DNA from: Takifugu bimaculatus
Lineage: Eukaryota; Chordata; Actinopteri; Tetraodontiformes; Tetraodontidae
Direction of reading: 5' to 3'
Length of the DNA stretch: 64,000 bases
Assembly: GCA_004026145.2 (NCBI GenBank)
Contig: CP034983.1
Coordinates: forward strand, 10,928,658-10,992,657
Shown here piece after piece: positions 24,264 through 36,582 of the stretch; positions within the stretch are counted from its first letter, which is position 1, and each line of letters begins with the position of its first letter. Below the pieces are notes generated by a model that was not told the DNA's origin, searched no databases, and worked only from the letters and a program-made list of their open reading frames with translations. The position numbers and the translations under genes were made by a program.

Positions 24264-24639
24264 TGTTGGGGTCCAGGGTTCCGGGTTGTGTTTGGTTTTT
24301 CCTGCCAGGGGCGTGGAGGAGTCAATATTAGCAACAGCTGGCGCTGCAGGCAGGCACATCTGTCGGCAATCTCCATCAGGCCACCTATTTAAGGAGGGAA
24401 CACCTGTTTTGGTGTCTTGCGTGCTTTGTTTGAGGTCTCCATGCTGTCCTGCTGGACTTGTGAACATGCAGAGCCTGACTCCTGTGTTGGAGCTCTCTGT
24501 GCACCCTGGAAAATTGAATGAGTGCTTCCCTGTGGTCCAGGAGGACTGCCAGTTTGATTTGTTGAGTTAAATAAAGACTAGTTTTTGGACTTTTATCACT
24601 ATGCCTGCTTTCAGGTCCTGTAAAAACCCAAACGTAACG
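24264..24639 (+). mobile_element. Solo LTR, family 1, copy B
   Basis: A 376-bp LTR starting TGTTGGGGTCCAGGGTTCCG and ending ACGTAACG, where relatives end AACA. A TATTTAA box lies at 24386-24392 and AATAAA at 24570-24575. The flanks TTCTT (24259-24263) and CTCTT (24640-24644) agree at 4 of 5 positions. Blocks shared with copies A and C include GGCAATCTCCATCAGGCCAC and TTTGAGGTCTCCATGCTGTC. No internal coding region is present. It lies just downstream of the L2 remnant, so it may have inserted into or next to that older element. Confidence 0.8.
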
Positions 24640-27600
24640 CTCTTAGTCATGTCATTTTTGGAAAAAATTTGAAAAATTCTTCAATTGAATTCTTTGAATT
24701 GTTTCTTGGCAAGATGAAAGTTGTTCACAAAGTAGTGTGAGAGGTTCTAAAGTGGAAAACTATGAAGAGGAGTGAGGAGGACTTTTAGGAAGCCTGAAAC
24801 AGCGAACGAGAATGAGGAAGGAGAGATTTTCTCCGTATACTGAAGATTTGCATCCACAAATATCCATCTAAATATATAACATACATAAAAATATCCATAT
24901 AAATATATAGCCTAAATCTAATAAGGGACAATTTCCATATAAATGACATACGTTTCCTTCATACAAATTGACAATATATAGGAAAGTTTGAGAAGAGCTA
25001 GTTTGATCGCTGCCATCTCTGCTCTCGTTCTGGATTATAGCAGGTACCAGCACTTCACACTGATCTGTCGGGTAATGCTCTCCCAAGTCTGCCTCTGCCC
25101 TTGAGCCATGATCCTGGGACCAAATTTTCCCTCTTAAAACTCCTGTCAGCAACCCAGTAATTGAAAACAGAGGGTAGAGAGTGAACAATAGTGCTAAATA
25201 GTTTTAGCTCTGAATGGTTCTTGGAGATGCAAGAAGCAGATGAGAGAGAAGAGAGAAAGAAAATGAAAAACAAGTCCAAATTGATCATCTCCATCGAGGG
25301 GCAGGTTTTCATCAACAACCATAACAAGGTTGGGATGACCAGGACAAGGGCCCCAGTCAATTAGCGGCGGACCAGCAAGGGAAACATACATGGGCAGGAA
25401 GGAAGGTTAACATTACAGGAAGTACTTTAAAATAATACAGGAAGTAATGAGACATCACAACATCCAACCCTCATGAAGTACCTTTAGAAATGAAACCACA
25501 ATGTATTTAAACAGCAAAAAAAGCATAAATCCAGCCAAAACGCTCTTATTATACAAGAGGTATGAGTGTGCATGTGCTTGCGCATGTTGGGTGGGGGGGC
25601 AGTCTTTAGCCATGACCAATTCTTTGTGGCCGATGGGAAAGAGAAGTGTGCCAACGTGATTAATGGTGATGATTACCTGTTCAGAAAATGTGCTTTCCCT
25701 GCCCACCAGCTTCACGTTTATGACTCAAACCTGGGGCGAGATGTTTCATCACGCAGGCTAAGCTCACTGACAGCGTGATGCTCTTTTAAAGTGCTAACCG
25801 TGGGCTGTTCAGACAGAAAGGTAAAGCCCAGTGTGCATTGTTATGCGGACGTCTACAGTAAAGTTTAACATCAATATTGGCCTCGGAGGCTTGCGGTCAG
25901 TACTTGGCAGATGCTAAGTTTTAATCCCACTGTGCTGTTGTAAGTGCCTTTAGAGGACAAAAGACTCTAATTATATTATAGCCACAACTTTAGAACCAAC
26001 AAAAGCAATCTGCAGTTAACACACAAAATCTCTTGAAAACATAAGAATCCAGAGTTAATTCTCAGTTTCACAATAAACCCCCGCCTTGCTTCTTTTTAAT
26101 GGACAAAGATTGATGTCTTTCCCACACACCCCCGTTTACATATGGACGCATGCTTCAGGAAGGTCTGATGTAACGGTACGTAGACGCTTGTGCGCAGGTT
26201 TGTGCCAGGCCGTTGCAGTGTTCCTGCTCTGAGCAGCTCATAATGACACTTCCAGATCATTAACCTAAAGGTAATTTCTGTCACAAACATTGCAACGGCC
26301 CTCATTACAAATCAGTGCTACTCTACCGCCAATAAATGGAGCTGCAGCTGGCTCGTGAGCCCTCAAAGGTTACCTTTTCGAAAAGGTTACGGCTCCCTGT
26401 GACATTTTCCTTGATGACTTTTTTGGCCCTCTGTTTTTGATAAATATCAGCTGGCACACGAATTTACTCAACCATTAAGCCAGGAGAGAATGCGCCCGCA
26501 CTCTAAAAAGCGCCAGCGAGAGAAGGCACCTGTCACTCTGAGTATATATAAGAGCACCTACATTAGCGGCAACAGGAGAGATAGTCCTCATAGAAGTGCT
26601 GAAACGTCAACGACGGCAATCTCTGTCAATGCTTGCTAACGTCTCACAGTGCTGCTTTTGCTGAATTACAACTGGCATCAAATTGAGTCGCGCTAATTGA
26701 GGCAGAAGCAGCAGCTAAATGGAGAAATCTTTTGTAGCCATTTGCAACTAAAACAGCTGAGGTTATTCCAACAGTTCAGGCAGGAAGTGCGATACCTTGA
26801 CAGCATGTGTATAACTTGTTGTTGCTAAACAACCCAATTAAATATTGCACATACACAATTATTTGTAGGCCAGGAGGACAATTTTCAGCCTACTGTGTAT
26901 TTTTCAATCAAATAGTTGGTAAGATTGACCTGTAGGTCACCTAAAATAAGTTTCTGCTGAGCTGCCATTAACACGACAATTCTGTGTTCTTTTATTTTCT
27001 TCCTTTGGCAGACAAATGTTAAATGTATATCAGCGCGCATCAGGTGTACTTACTGTCGAAGCTACAAAGGCCTGTTGTCGTCAGCCCCTGAATGGCTGGA
27101 GGCTGATGTGGTGGAATAATGGGACAATTCTATTCCATCACCACAGAGCAAGTGAATCAAAGCCTTTTGGACCACAGAGAAGATGGAACTGATATGATCT
27201 ATCCAAAATACATCAGTAAATAGTCTTAGTGGGAAAACCTCTGCTTTTGCAGGGTCAGAATCAGTCTAAAATGCATTTATCACAGGCTGAGGTTCGCCCC
27301 CATATGCGACAGAGGGATCAGTGCTTACTCAATTGGGCTTGCCTTCCTCCAGGCACATTACTCTCCCCCCTTATAGAATGAATAAACCAGTCATTTATGT
27401 GGGCTTGGTCATTTCTCCGCTGACTGGCAGCTCCTTGGTCGCTGCCAAGAGCCCAACTGCAGCAACCCGGCCTAAGCTTTATGTGCAGCAGAGCCACCTG
27501 GGGCTTTGGAGTTTGTTACTGCCATTGCTGCGGTGTGTCGTGCTCTCACCCTATCCTGAGCCAAAGATTCCTTGTGGCATCGTGTTTGTTTTCAATTTCT

Positions 27601-29273
27601 CAATCCCTCGAGAAAATAAAGGATTTCCAGTAGCACCAGGGTTGCTGGAATGTGGTCTGTTTTGTCTGAATCATAGAAACAAGGCACTTCCGGTTCCAGC
27701 GCCTGCTTGGAAATAGGTGAATTATTTCCTCTTCTGCGAGGCGGATGTCCCCAAAGTGTCGTGACACCAGCGCTCAGTGTGTAAGACTGCGGTTTTACCA
27801 TAAAGAGCTTATAAACTCTGCCACTGTGTGACACAGGAGCAGGGCAAAGGACGCCGCACACTCAGCCAAAGCTTGCCCAGATTCATAAATACCATTGTGT
27901 GGCAGTGTTTAATTCCAGAGCTCATGATGCTGTCGTTGATGTTCTTCAAGCTGAATGCATTTCATGTGGTGGATTATGATCACAGGGAAAAGAGGTCCAA
28001 CTTACTTATACTGACCAGCTTTACTTTATTATATTGTTACAACAGTTCAAGCTGAAAGTCTGCACGACTCATGTTTTGACAAGTAGAAGCAGAGGTGCTG
28101 TGTTGTATGGAGGGGAAATAGTGCCCGTAGCACATGTGTATTTACATGCTGTCTCGATTTAACATAGTTGTTATTAAAATCATCATTAGTATTGCCTTTA
28201 CACAAGGAAACATTAGCTAACCTGATAAAAGCCACCCACATTTTCCACGCTCCCCCTCTCCTGCGTCTCTGCTCGTGTGTAATGATGCATGGCAGTATAC
28301 CGTAATTACCATGTTATTTAGGAGGCCCTCTGGGTGCTTAAGCACACTCATGTCATGGACAGGAACATACTGAAAGGTTTGTGAGGTAGCAGGAACAGGA
28401 TGGCAAACAGGCTCATGTGAAATAAGGGCGACATGTTGCTTTAATGTTCAGCAAAGCTCGGCCCATCTGTCCCATAGAACACCGAAGGACACGGGCCATG
28501 GAGCCCAGGTCGGTTTTTAAGCCTTCGCCTTTGCGTCTCCAGTCCTACCAGATATGGTGACAACATCTGAGGTTCAACCATTTGTGCAACACCTATGAAA
28601 ATGCATAGGTCTGAATTATGTTTAATACACACTTTTGCCAGGTTAAATGACAACAATTACGTTTTTTTAGACCAATCCCACAATTTATGTTTAACATGGA
28701 TAAAAGTTGAATGACCAGATGAAAGATTTTTTTTTAATTTAAGCAATTGTTTTCGTTCATGCAAAAAATATGTGAACTACTTAGTCAAAATAGAAAAAGG
28801 TCATTTTCTCTCTCTTGGAAATCTCTTTTATCTGCGTGCTAATACAGTAAACTAAAAATACTGTGACATCACACTGGCCCCGCAGGCGCCTGCAGGCGGA
28901 AAACAGCTCGTTGGCAGGAAACAGCAGCAGCAACAACGACGGATCGCAGCGTGCTGAATTGCATGTCACCGATGTTTTGTGACTGTGTTATTTAGAAGAG
29001 AGTCTGCTGACTATTAATGACTGGAACACGATGCCCCGCTTTCTGGCCGTGACGCGCAAACGTTGGATTTTGTGCTGTGTGACTCTGTCCTTGGTGCTGA
29101 AACACGTTGCGCTCCACTGCGTCGCTGTCCACGGTGCCGAAACGTCTCTGAGGCCGAAACGGGGTTTATAAAAGCAAAGCTATCTAAGATAAATAGGTTA
29201 AATCATGCAATGGAAAATAAAGAAAGAATTGCTCTTGTTTTGAACCCGCTTCTGCACCAGATATTTGGGGTCT
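24640..29273. other. Unique noncoding DNA
   Basis: About 4.6 kb with no recognised gene. A perfect 14-base palindrome (CCTTTTCGAAAAGG, 26373-26386) lies within a repeated AAAGGTTAC. A TATATATAAG string is at about 26543-26552. A GC palindrome (GCAGGCGCCTGC) is near 28884. The 131-codon frame at 27321-27716 and the 106- and 101-codon minus-strand frames near 25 kb have no recognisable similarity. A TTTGGCAG acceptor-like site near 27003-27010 has no partner. Confidence 0.5.
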
Positions 29274-29617
29274 ATGGCATTTAAAGAAACATTTTTAAGC
29301 TCTGTGAGCATCCTGGGAAACAAGGGGACAAACAACAAAAATGGACTTGGCAAGCTGTGCACTTCCAACCAGTAAATACCCAGTTTGAACAGGCTGTTTT
29401 TTTCTCCTCCTCACTTACAATCACTCGAACTGCTCAAGTACAACAGTAGAACTTACTCATAAAGTGTCCTCTCCGCCCTCCATTTGTCAGTATTTAATCA
29501 CCAATGGATGCATTTCCACACTGGGGATAATAAAAGAAATCAAAGGTAAGGTAATAATAATAAAAACAACAAACAAACCCTCTATTAGCATTTTAATTCC
29601 CAGCAATAACATTCAAA
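29274..29617 (+). repeat. Source copy of a 344-bp inverted duplication
   Basis: The segment begins ATGGCATTTAAAGAAAC and ends AACATTCAAA. Its reverse complement occurs at 33879-34222 with the same length and three differences that I can count (about 99% identity). There is no direct repeat, terminal inverted repeat or A tail at its borders, so it does not look like a transposon. I infer it is the source because only the other copy is flanked by duplicated DNA. It has no gene content that I recognise. Confidence 0.9.
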
Positions 29618-32600
29618 TCATGACTGCTGCTCTGCTTGAGTGATAACTTTAAATAATGTGTTACAGATATGCTTTAATGAAGTTTAGCCTGCACATTAAT
29701 TACTTGTTTTGTTTGTCCATTAATATGATTTTAACAGTCTTACCTCAGGACAAAACAATAACACTCGAAAACAAAAGACACGGCATCCATATTCATATTT
29801 ATTTGCAACCTCACTGTGAAATTGTCCTGCCAGAGGAAAAGAAGGCTGTGACTGAGCTTTGTCTACTCAGTAACCTCTCAACTGATGTCTGGGCAAACAT
29901 CATAAATCAAACCCTTAATGTGCTGATGAAGCCGTCCGCCTCTCTCAAACTACCCATCCGAGTTCCCCGGACTCAAAGGGAATGAAAGCGATGACCCGGA
30001 CTTTAATTATTTTGACATAAAATGGAGTCATTAGCGGTGGTCTGCGTCCCAGACAAATGCTTGTGAAGGTTAAGGTTATGTCCCTTATGACGGAGGAAAC
30101 CATCTGACCCACAACGACCCTGCTCCACCGAGTAGAAGAATCAGTCCTCTTACTTAAATGTAATCATCAGTAATCGTCCAAACAAAAGCGCCTAAATAAC
30201 TGTACTTTCCACCCGAGCAACACTGACTGTGGCTTAGAGACACATGACAGAGGGTCTTTGTCAATTTGAATTGTGTCCCACTTCAGCAGTTGTACACTTG
30301 AGTCTTTGAGAAGGTTGAATATTTCCCACTTTATTACTTATAAAGCACAGCTGATTGAGTTAATCGTGTGTTTGCAGACTGGATTATGGTAAAGCCCTTT
30401 GACTCTATCACTGATGATTTCCCCCGAGACCATCCAAGGAACTTTAATGAAACTCCGGTTTGACTGGAACCTTTCCTGAAGGGGGGGAAGGGGGGGTGGG
30501 GGGGGGTGTCAATTTGACATGACAGGGACAAAATGAGTCAAATGTCAAATGACACCACACGTGATTAAAGGGGACATTTAATTAAGTTCTGCCGAGCTGA
30601 GCTCTTGAACTATTGCAAATCGTATATGAAGAGTCCCTAAATCTGTCCCTTCCTCTTTAGTTTTAAATTCAAACTGAAATCCTCGGTTATCCCGGCTGCC
30701 TCAAGTGATCCGACGTGTGTTTAAGCCTCGCATTAAGGGAATTTCATGCGTTAATAGCACTATAAATTATTTGCTTTATTCAGGCTGCTCTGAATTCACT
30801 CTGCCCTCAGACAAATGAGCATGTCCTTTATACCACACGCCGTATTTGCATCATACAATATTTATATGTCTAGCACACAGCTGGCAGTTGCTGGAGGAAG
30901 TTCTCCAAGTCCCCCAGCAGCCATCATTCACGATCAGGGCCCTTTTGGGTGTGAAAAAGAGGAATGTTTCTGCCTATTCTCATACAGGATCCTTCTGATC
31001 TTGACTTGCCGTCTACAAAAGGCTCGTTATAATAATGCTTCGCGCCTTAAATGTAAATGAAAGGCGCCCCGCAGCTGAGATCCGGCGGAACAGACAGCAG
31101 TGACTTGGCGTTATTACTCAACATGATGCAACTTGATTGCAATGCAAGTTACGCTCTAGTGTGTCTGACACGGGGATTAAAGCAACACAAACTGACCCAT
31201 CGACAGCCAGCGACCTTCCCCGTCCAAATTACAAGTATGAAATTCCAGCTGATGTCAAATTTCTTTTGCTGTGTGAACCAGACTTCTGGTTCAATAGGCA
31301 CTTGGTCAACAACAAGAGAAAAAAACCTGACATATTTAACAGAAGTGTTTAAAAAAAAAACCCAAACAAACAACATAAAATAGACCTTAAAGCTGTAAAA
31401 AGCACCAGGAGGTGGCTATCGTTCTGAAACGATGATGCGATCCATATTCAATTCCTAATTTCATCTCTGGAGATCGCAGCTCCATCTCTTTGACCTTGAA
31501 ATGGAAAAAAGAAAGGAGGATGAATTTTAATAACATGAGATTGTTGCTTCTGGCTCCAGTTTATGCAGCGAAACACAACACTCAAAGTGACCCGAGAGGA
31601 AAATAGGGGAGAAAAAAAGCCTGTTTTTACTCGTCAGGACTGTCTTCGCCGTGTTCCATCCACTCTCGCTGATACGGAATAACGCTCTAACTTCAAGAGG
31701 CCCAGCGTCTTGGTTTTTTCCCCGTGGCGCTGTAATTCAATCTGATAATTTCGTGGGGCATAATTATTTTACCAAGTTTGGGGCCCGAGAATGCGGGATT
31801 GATTATTCTTTTTTTAGCCGGTTGCATTGTTTATCGCAGCGGAGTGGGGACCAGTCACGGTGACAGCATGTCAATTTTAAGATCAATTGTTGCCTCCTTG
31901 CCGCTGGCCTTTGCATTGCATTAGCATAGTAATGACTTTTGACCCTTCTTTTTAAAAATGGAGATCTGTATTACTAGTTGTGGAGACAAATGGGATACCT
32001 GAAAGTCATTTGTGCTCGGTGGTGAGTTATTCTTCACAGAAACCTTTTCAATATCTAGCGAACTGCATCATTATTGACCACTTTACTGTCCACTTACATT
32101 ATCCATAAAGCGGTGGTGCGTGGTGCAATGTCGGCATGCTGGAAATGTCGACCATTAGTATGCATGTGGTATTTTTTCACTCGTCCCCCTACCTTAAATA
32201 TAATCTTTGGGAGCAGTTACCCGCTGCTAAAATGGCAACGTGTGCTTTGCTATTACAATGGCGAAAGCATAAGGTGAAAGCGCTAGCAGGTGCGCCACTT
32301 ATGGACTAATGGAGCCCAATGACGTCGCTTCTTTCAAGCTGAGCCTTCCTCACCTTTGGGTCTCAAATAAATGAAAGAAGTATTCAAAGGTAGCCACTGC
32401 AACTCTCCACACGGCATGTAAAAATAGCAGCTTAATGGAACGCTGCGCCTTCTGAGTAGTCTTTAGGTGTCGCGGTGCTCCGATTATAAGTAATCATCTA
32501 AAAGTTCAGCTGTAGGTTCTTGTCAATGATTAACTGAACCATTGCAAAGCTGGAATAAAAACACATCCCAAGCCTAAAAATAGTCTGCTAGTTTTAGTTT

Positions 32601-33700
32601 GACATCGCAACGCGCTGTAGATCACATTAGTATGATAATAAAGAGGAAACTTATCCTGTTGTGTTCTGCTGCTTCTGAAATTCAAAGCAGGATGGGCATT
32701 GATGCATTTTCAGGCAGCTAGGTCTGCTAGGCTAACGCTACTAGGTTTAGCCAATCGGTGCAGAGTAATCTTCAAAAAAGAAGTATTTTGGGCTCAATCT
32801 AAGGACCCCCACTGCAGCAGGGACTCAGCTAGGCCCTGGTTTTTATGGTGTTTTTTGGATTCGGATAAAGCCCTGAAAAATCTCCAGGTTTCACATCCCA
32901 GGCCCCAGTTGTGGAGAACAGTTCAGATGGCAAACGGCTGCTTTTGCAAGCATGTTAATTAGCATGTGCAGGCTCTCCTCTCAGGGTACGTGATGTCTTC
33001 AGTGGTTGCGTGGAAACTGTAATAAGAAGCAGGGCTCCTTTCTCTATTCTGCATGGTGTGGGGAATTAGTCTGAACAGGGAAATGAGCAATAATTACAAT
33101 AAATCTTTTCAATGAGGAAAAATAAATAGCTAAATATTGTGCCTTTTCACCAGGGCTGAACACCGACTGTGGAAAATGTCCCTTTGGGAGGAAAGTTGTT
33201 CTTACCTTCAGGGCAGATTTCTGTGGTTCCACTGCTACAAAGGACAAACGTGACGCAAAAACAAAATTTTATGACAGACGCTGATTTAAAACACACTGAA
33301 ATATCCGCACACATTCAGCGCAGGATAGGACAGGTGTCCAGGAATGAAGGTGCTTTTAGAGAAATCATCTTCCCCCTGAGTCAAACCTGATGTTGCGGCA
33401 CTTTAATGTGCTTCTCACCATTAAATAATTACAATATTTCAACTCTCAGCATGGCAATCAGACCAAATAAGACATGAATCACACCGGCAGATGCTTCTCA
33501 ACAGTAGAGATGGATTTGGAATGGAGAGGCCGGCTGATGGATCATTTTCAGTTCGTAAAGTCGATGCGTTCTGAATCACGCAGCCCTGGCGAGTGGGATG
33601 CTCCCTGATGCCCCTCTGATCAGAAGCAGACGTTTGTCTGGTCACAAAGGCAGCAGAGTTGGCAGAATATGTGGGATCAGGAAGGAGCCCTCACCTTCTT
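29618..33700. other. Spacer between the inverted duplication copies
   Basis: About 4.1 kb with no recognised gene. The 109-codon frame at 29656-29985 and the 108-codon frame at 31057-31383 have no similarity I can name. The 31690-31930 block has balanced composition with TAATTATTTTACC-type cores, like conserved regulatory DNA, but conservation cannot be judged here. Confidence 0.5.
30481..30508 (+). repeat. G-rich tract, quadruplex-capable
   Basis: Three long G runs (about 7, 7 and 9) are separated by AA and T, then TG. These runs can supply four or more GGG blocks with short loops, so an intramolecular G-quadruplex on the plus strand is possible. No gene or promoter is evident nearby. Confidence 0.8.
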
Positions 33701-33875
33701 CATGTTGCGCTTCAAGCCTAGAGAATAGATCTATGCAAAAATTTAGCTGAAGATAATCTAGGAGACTCGTGGAATGGACATTTCAAAGCTTTGAGAGTTT
33801 ATCTTTCTCTCCTATTTATGTTAAACATCTTTAACTATGTACCCCAGTAATCAGGGCAATTACTAGACAATTTCA
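33701..33875 (+). repeat. 175-bp direct repeat, copy 1
   Basis: The segment from CATGTTGCGCTTCAAGCC to CAATTTCA is repeated without a single difference at 34220-34394, an offset of exactly 519 bp. The flanking bases differ immediately outside both ends. The pair brackets the inverted 344-bp copy. It is far longer than any transposon target duplication. Confidence 0.97.
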
Positions 33876-33878
33876 ATT
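33876..33878 (+). other. Junction bases without a template
   Basis: Three bases (ATT) sit between the end of direct repeat 1 and the start of the inverted copy. They match neither the source's flank nor the expected continuation of the direct repeat. Short untemplated or locally templated bases are typical of end-joining or template-switch junctions. Confidence 0.6.
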
Positions 33879-34222
33879 TTTGAATGTTATTGCTGGGAAT
33901 TAAAATGCTAATAGAGAGTTTGTTGGTTGTTTTTATTATTATTACCTTACCTTTGATTTCTTTTATTATCCCCAGTGTGGAAATGCATCCATCGGTGATT
34001 AAATACTGACAAATGGAGGGCGGAGAGGACACTTTATGAGTAAGTTCTACTGTTGTACTTGAGCAGTTCGAGTGATTGTAAGTGAGGAGGAGAAAAAAAC
34101 AGCCTGTTCAAACTGGGTATTTACTGGTTGGAAGTGCACAGCTTGCCAAGTCCATTTTTGTTGTTTGTCCCCTTGTTTCCCAGGATGCTCACAGAGCTTA
34201 AAAATGTTTCTTTAAATGCCAT
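33879..34222 (-). repeat. Inserted inverted copy of 29274-29617
   Basis: This is the reverse complement of the source segment, 344 bp in both places. The differences are one in CCATCGGTG (CCATTGGTG when the source is read in the same direction) and two close together in AGAGAGTTTGTTGGTTG (AGAGGGTTTGTTTGTTG). The last three bases (CAT, 34220-34222) are also the first three of direct repeat 2, a 3-bp microhomology. The 65-codon minus-strand frame here is incidental. Confidence 0.95.
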
Positions 34223-34394
34223 GTTGCGCTTCAAGCCTAGAGAATAGATCTATGCAAAAATTTAGCTGAAGATAATCTAGGAGACTCGTGGAATGGACAT
34301 TTCAAAGCTTTGAGAGTTTATCTTTCTCTCCTATTTATGTTAAACATCTTTAACTATGTACCCCAGTAATCAGGGCAATTACTAGACAATTTCA
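34220..34394 (+). repeat. 175-bp direct repeat, copy 2
   Basis: Identical to 33701-33875 over all 175 bases. It is followed by TGCATTTTTTATTTT, presumably the original continuation of the locus. Removing one repeat and the inverted copy would restore a simple contiguous locus. Confidence 0.97.
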
Positions 34395-36582
34395 TGCATT
34401 TTTTATTTTATTTTTTTGGTAGAAAATGTGACGCTGAGCAACATCTGTGCATCTGTGTTTTCAGGTAAAGATTTGAGCTCCACAGTCTGACAGGGAGAAA
34501 TGTGTTAAGCCTAATTAAAACCTGCAGTCACTGTTGTTACCAGACCTGCTAGTGTGAAAGGAGACGTGTTTCTGGGCAGAACAAGCAGGATATAAAAGAC
34601 ACTGTGTCACAGTCTGTCTTTGGGGAGTCATTTCACTCACCTGTTCTGGATCTGCAATCAACCCGGCTTCTAAGCTCCTGCCTCCCTATTCCCTCTCTGC
34701 CAGATTGTCCTCTGCATTCATACAAGTCATTCCAGTGTTTTTCTATGGACTGATCACTTTCGTAGCTCATCTCTGCCATTTTATCATTTTTAAAAAGCAA
34801 TGAAGCAGGACTTTTTTATGATAGGACCTTTAAAGTCAGCCAGTCACAAGAAATAGAGTTGCCCTTTCCTCCAAATAATGAACAACATTTTATAGCATAA
34901 CGTAGGACTGACTGGCTCTTTTCTCCACTGCGCTAGTAGCCAAAGGTCAGATAATCAGCGCAACATACTATAAAAAGAGCTGCACTTCATCTGGGCAGTA
35001 AAAACAATAAATGTTACAAGTGTCATAAATTAAATTTGCCGGATGATCAATAAAGTCGTATTTTTGTGAGGATGGAGCAGCGGAAGAGACCAAAAAGATA
35101 AGCGTCGGTCCATATTTCTGTCAAATAAGACAACAGAGCTGATCTGTGACCAGCCTTACGTCTGCTGTGGGGAAAATCCAGCTTCAGATCTGATAATTAA
35201 TCAGATTTATCAGTGTTCAGAGGTAATAATGATGGATTACCAGTCTCATATCCAGTGTCTGGTGTCAGTCTTCATTTCCAAGAGATGACATAGAACGATT
35301 TCCCCTGTGATGAATAATGTGTTATTTAATAATTGCAGTCTCCCGGTGACACACCGTCCTGTATGAGGTGGGAATTGACTTTCTGGGATGCAAAAGTCAT
35401 GAATGAAAGGTTCTAGTGATTCATGCATTCGTTAAACCCACAAGACATAAATCATTTCCTGCCCTCTGAGGTGAAACATTATTTTTACCGTGTTTATTTT
35501 GATTCATATTTAGCGGCGCGTCTGCAGACAATTTTCATCTCGCTGGTGGTGCAAAGAGGAAATGAAAACAGGAGTGGAAATAACATTTTCTTAGCCTTCT
35601 TTCATGCGAGGAAGTAAAGTGAGTGTGAGTCTGTATTTACATCACATTTAAAGGCTCCATTTTTCACAATCGGGCAGTGTTGTGTTCAGGGACTGTTTCA
35701 AAGAATCCGTATTATCTCTTGGATTGCTTTTAACCTCACCTGTTGCTGGTGATTTGTTTAAAATCTGCTTCAAATTCAAAAGAGCTTTATTTAAATCCTG
35801 TTTTACATGCAGCAAGGACAGAAATCAAGGGGAGCGTATCACCAAAGGAAAGTATTCCTTTTCTGGAACTAAAGCGGGTCAAAGTTTATGCTGCAGGAAG
35901 CATCACAATTACAATATATACAGTATATTTAGAGGGGCAAAAGCTGCAGGTTACAGAAAACACCACCATAACAACAGGGTTGTGATTTGTTTTTTGTTTT
36001 TTTGTTTTTTTTAAATGTAGTGTTTTGATCCATACGTGAATAAAATGATGGGAAAAGCTTAAAGTTCAAAGTTTGACGTTTAACCTCTGACGACTCCAAA
36101 AAAGACAAATAAAAAACAAACAAAAAAAACCCAGACTCATTGTGAGAGAATGGCACAAACAGCAGGCGGATCCTCTTCAGGGTTCTGTGACCTTGCAAAA
36201 GAAAACATCACCGATCCATTTAACATCTTCTCTGACAGCAAGCGACTAAAGCCAGGAGAGAGGATGCAGGAAGACTAACGTAATGAGGTGATGAATTCAT
36301 TTTCAGCCGAGGCAGGAGTGTGACAGCAGGAGCCATTGTGTTTCATTTGCTTTATTGAGGCCATCTTCTGTTATGGGGACAACAGAGGACAGTTCTGCCT
36401 CCCTCAGTGGCAGAGCACACTTCAGAGTTGCACTCATCGATTTCTTTTCTTCATTTTGAATCTTGAATCACTCTTAAGGAAATCTTAGCCAGCCTAAGGA
36501 CAAAGAATCAAATGAAGAGAAAGGCTTTGTTACGCTCAGCTGTGGTTCAAGATGTATCCTCGCTGTTCAAAATTTCTTCTCT
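34395..36582. other. Unique noncoding DNA
   Basis: About 2.2 kb with no recognised gene. Overlapping frames of 110 and 80 codons at 35682-36014 are unrecognised. T-rich and A-rich runs lie at about 35985-36013 and 36100-36130. Confidence 0.5.

Noticed and set aside
29274..34222. A long-armed inverted-repeat DNA transposon (arms 344 bp, about 4.3 kb inside)
   Set aside because: No transposase remnant lies between the arms, there is no target duplication outside them, and the 175-bp direct repeats flank only one arm. A duplication with inverted templated insertion explains the structure better.
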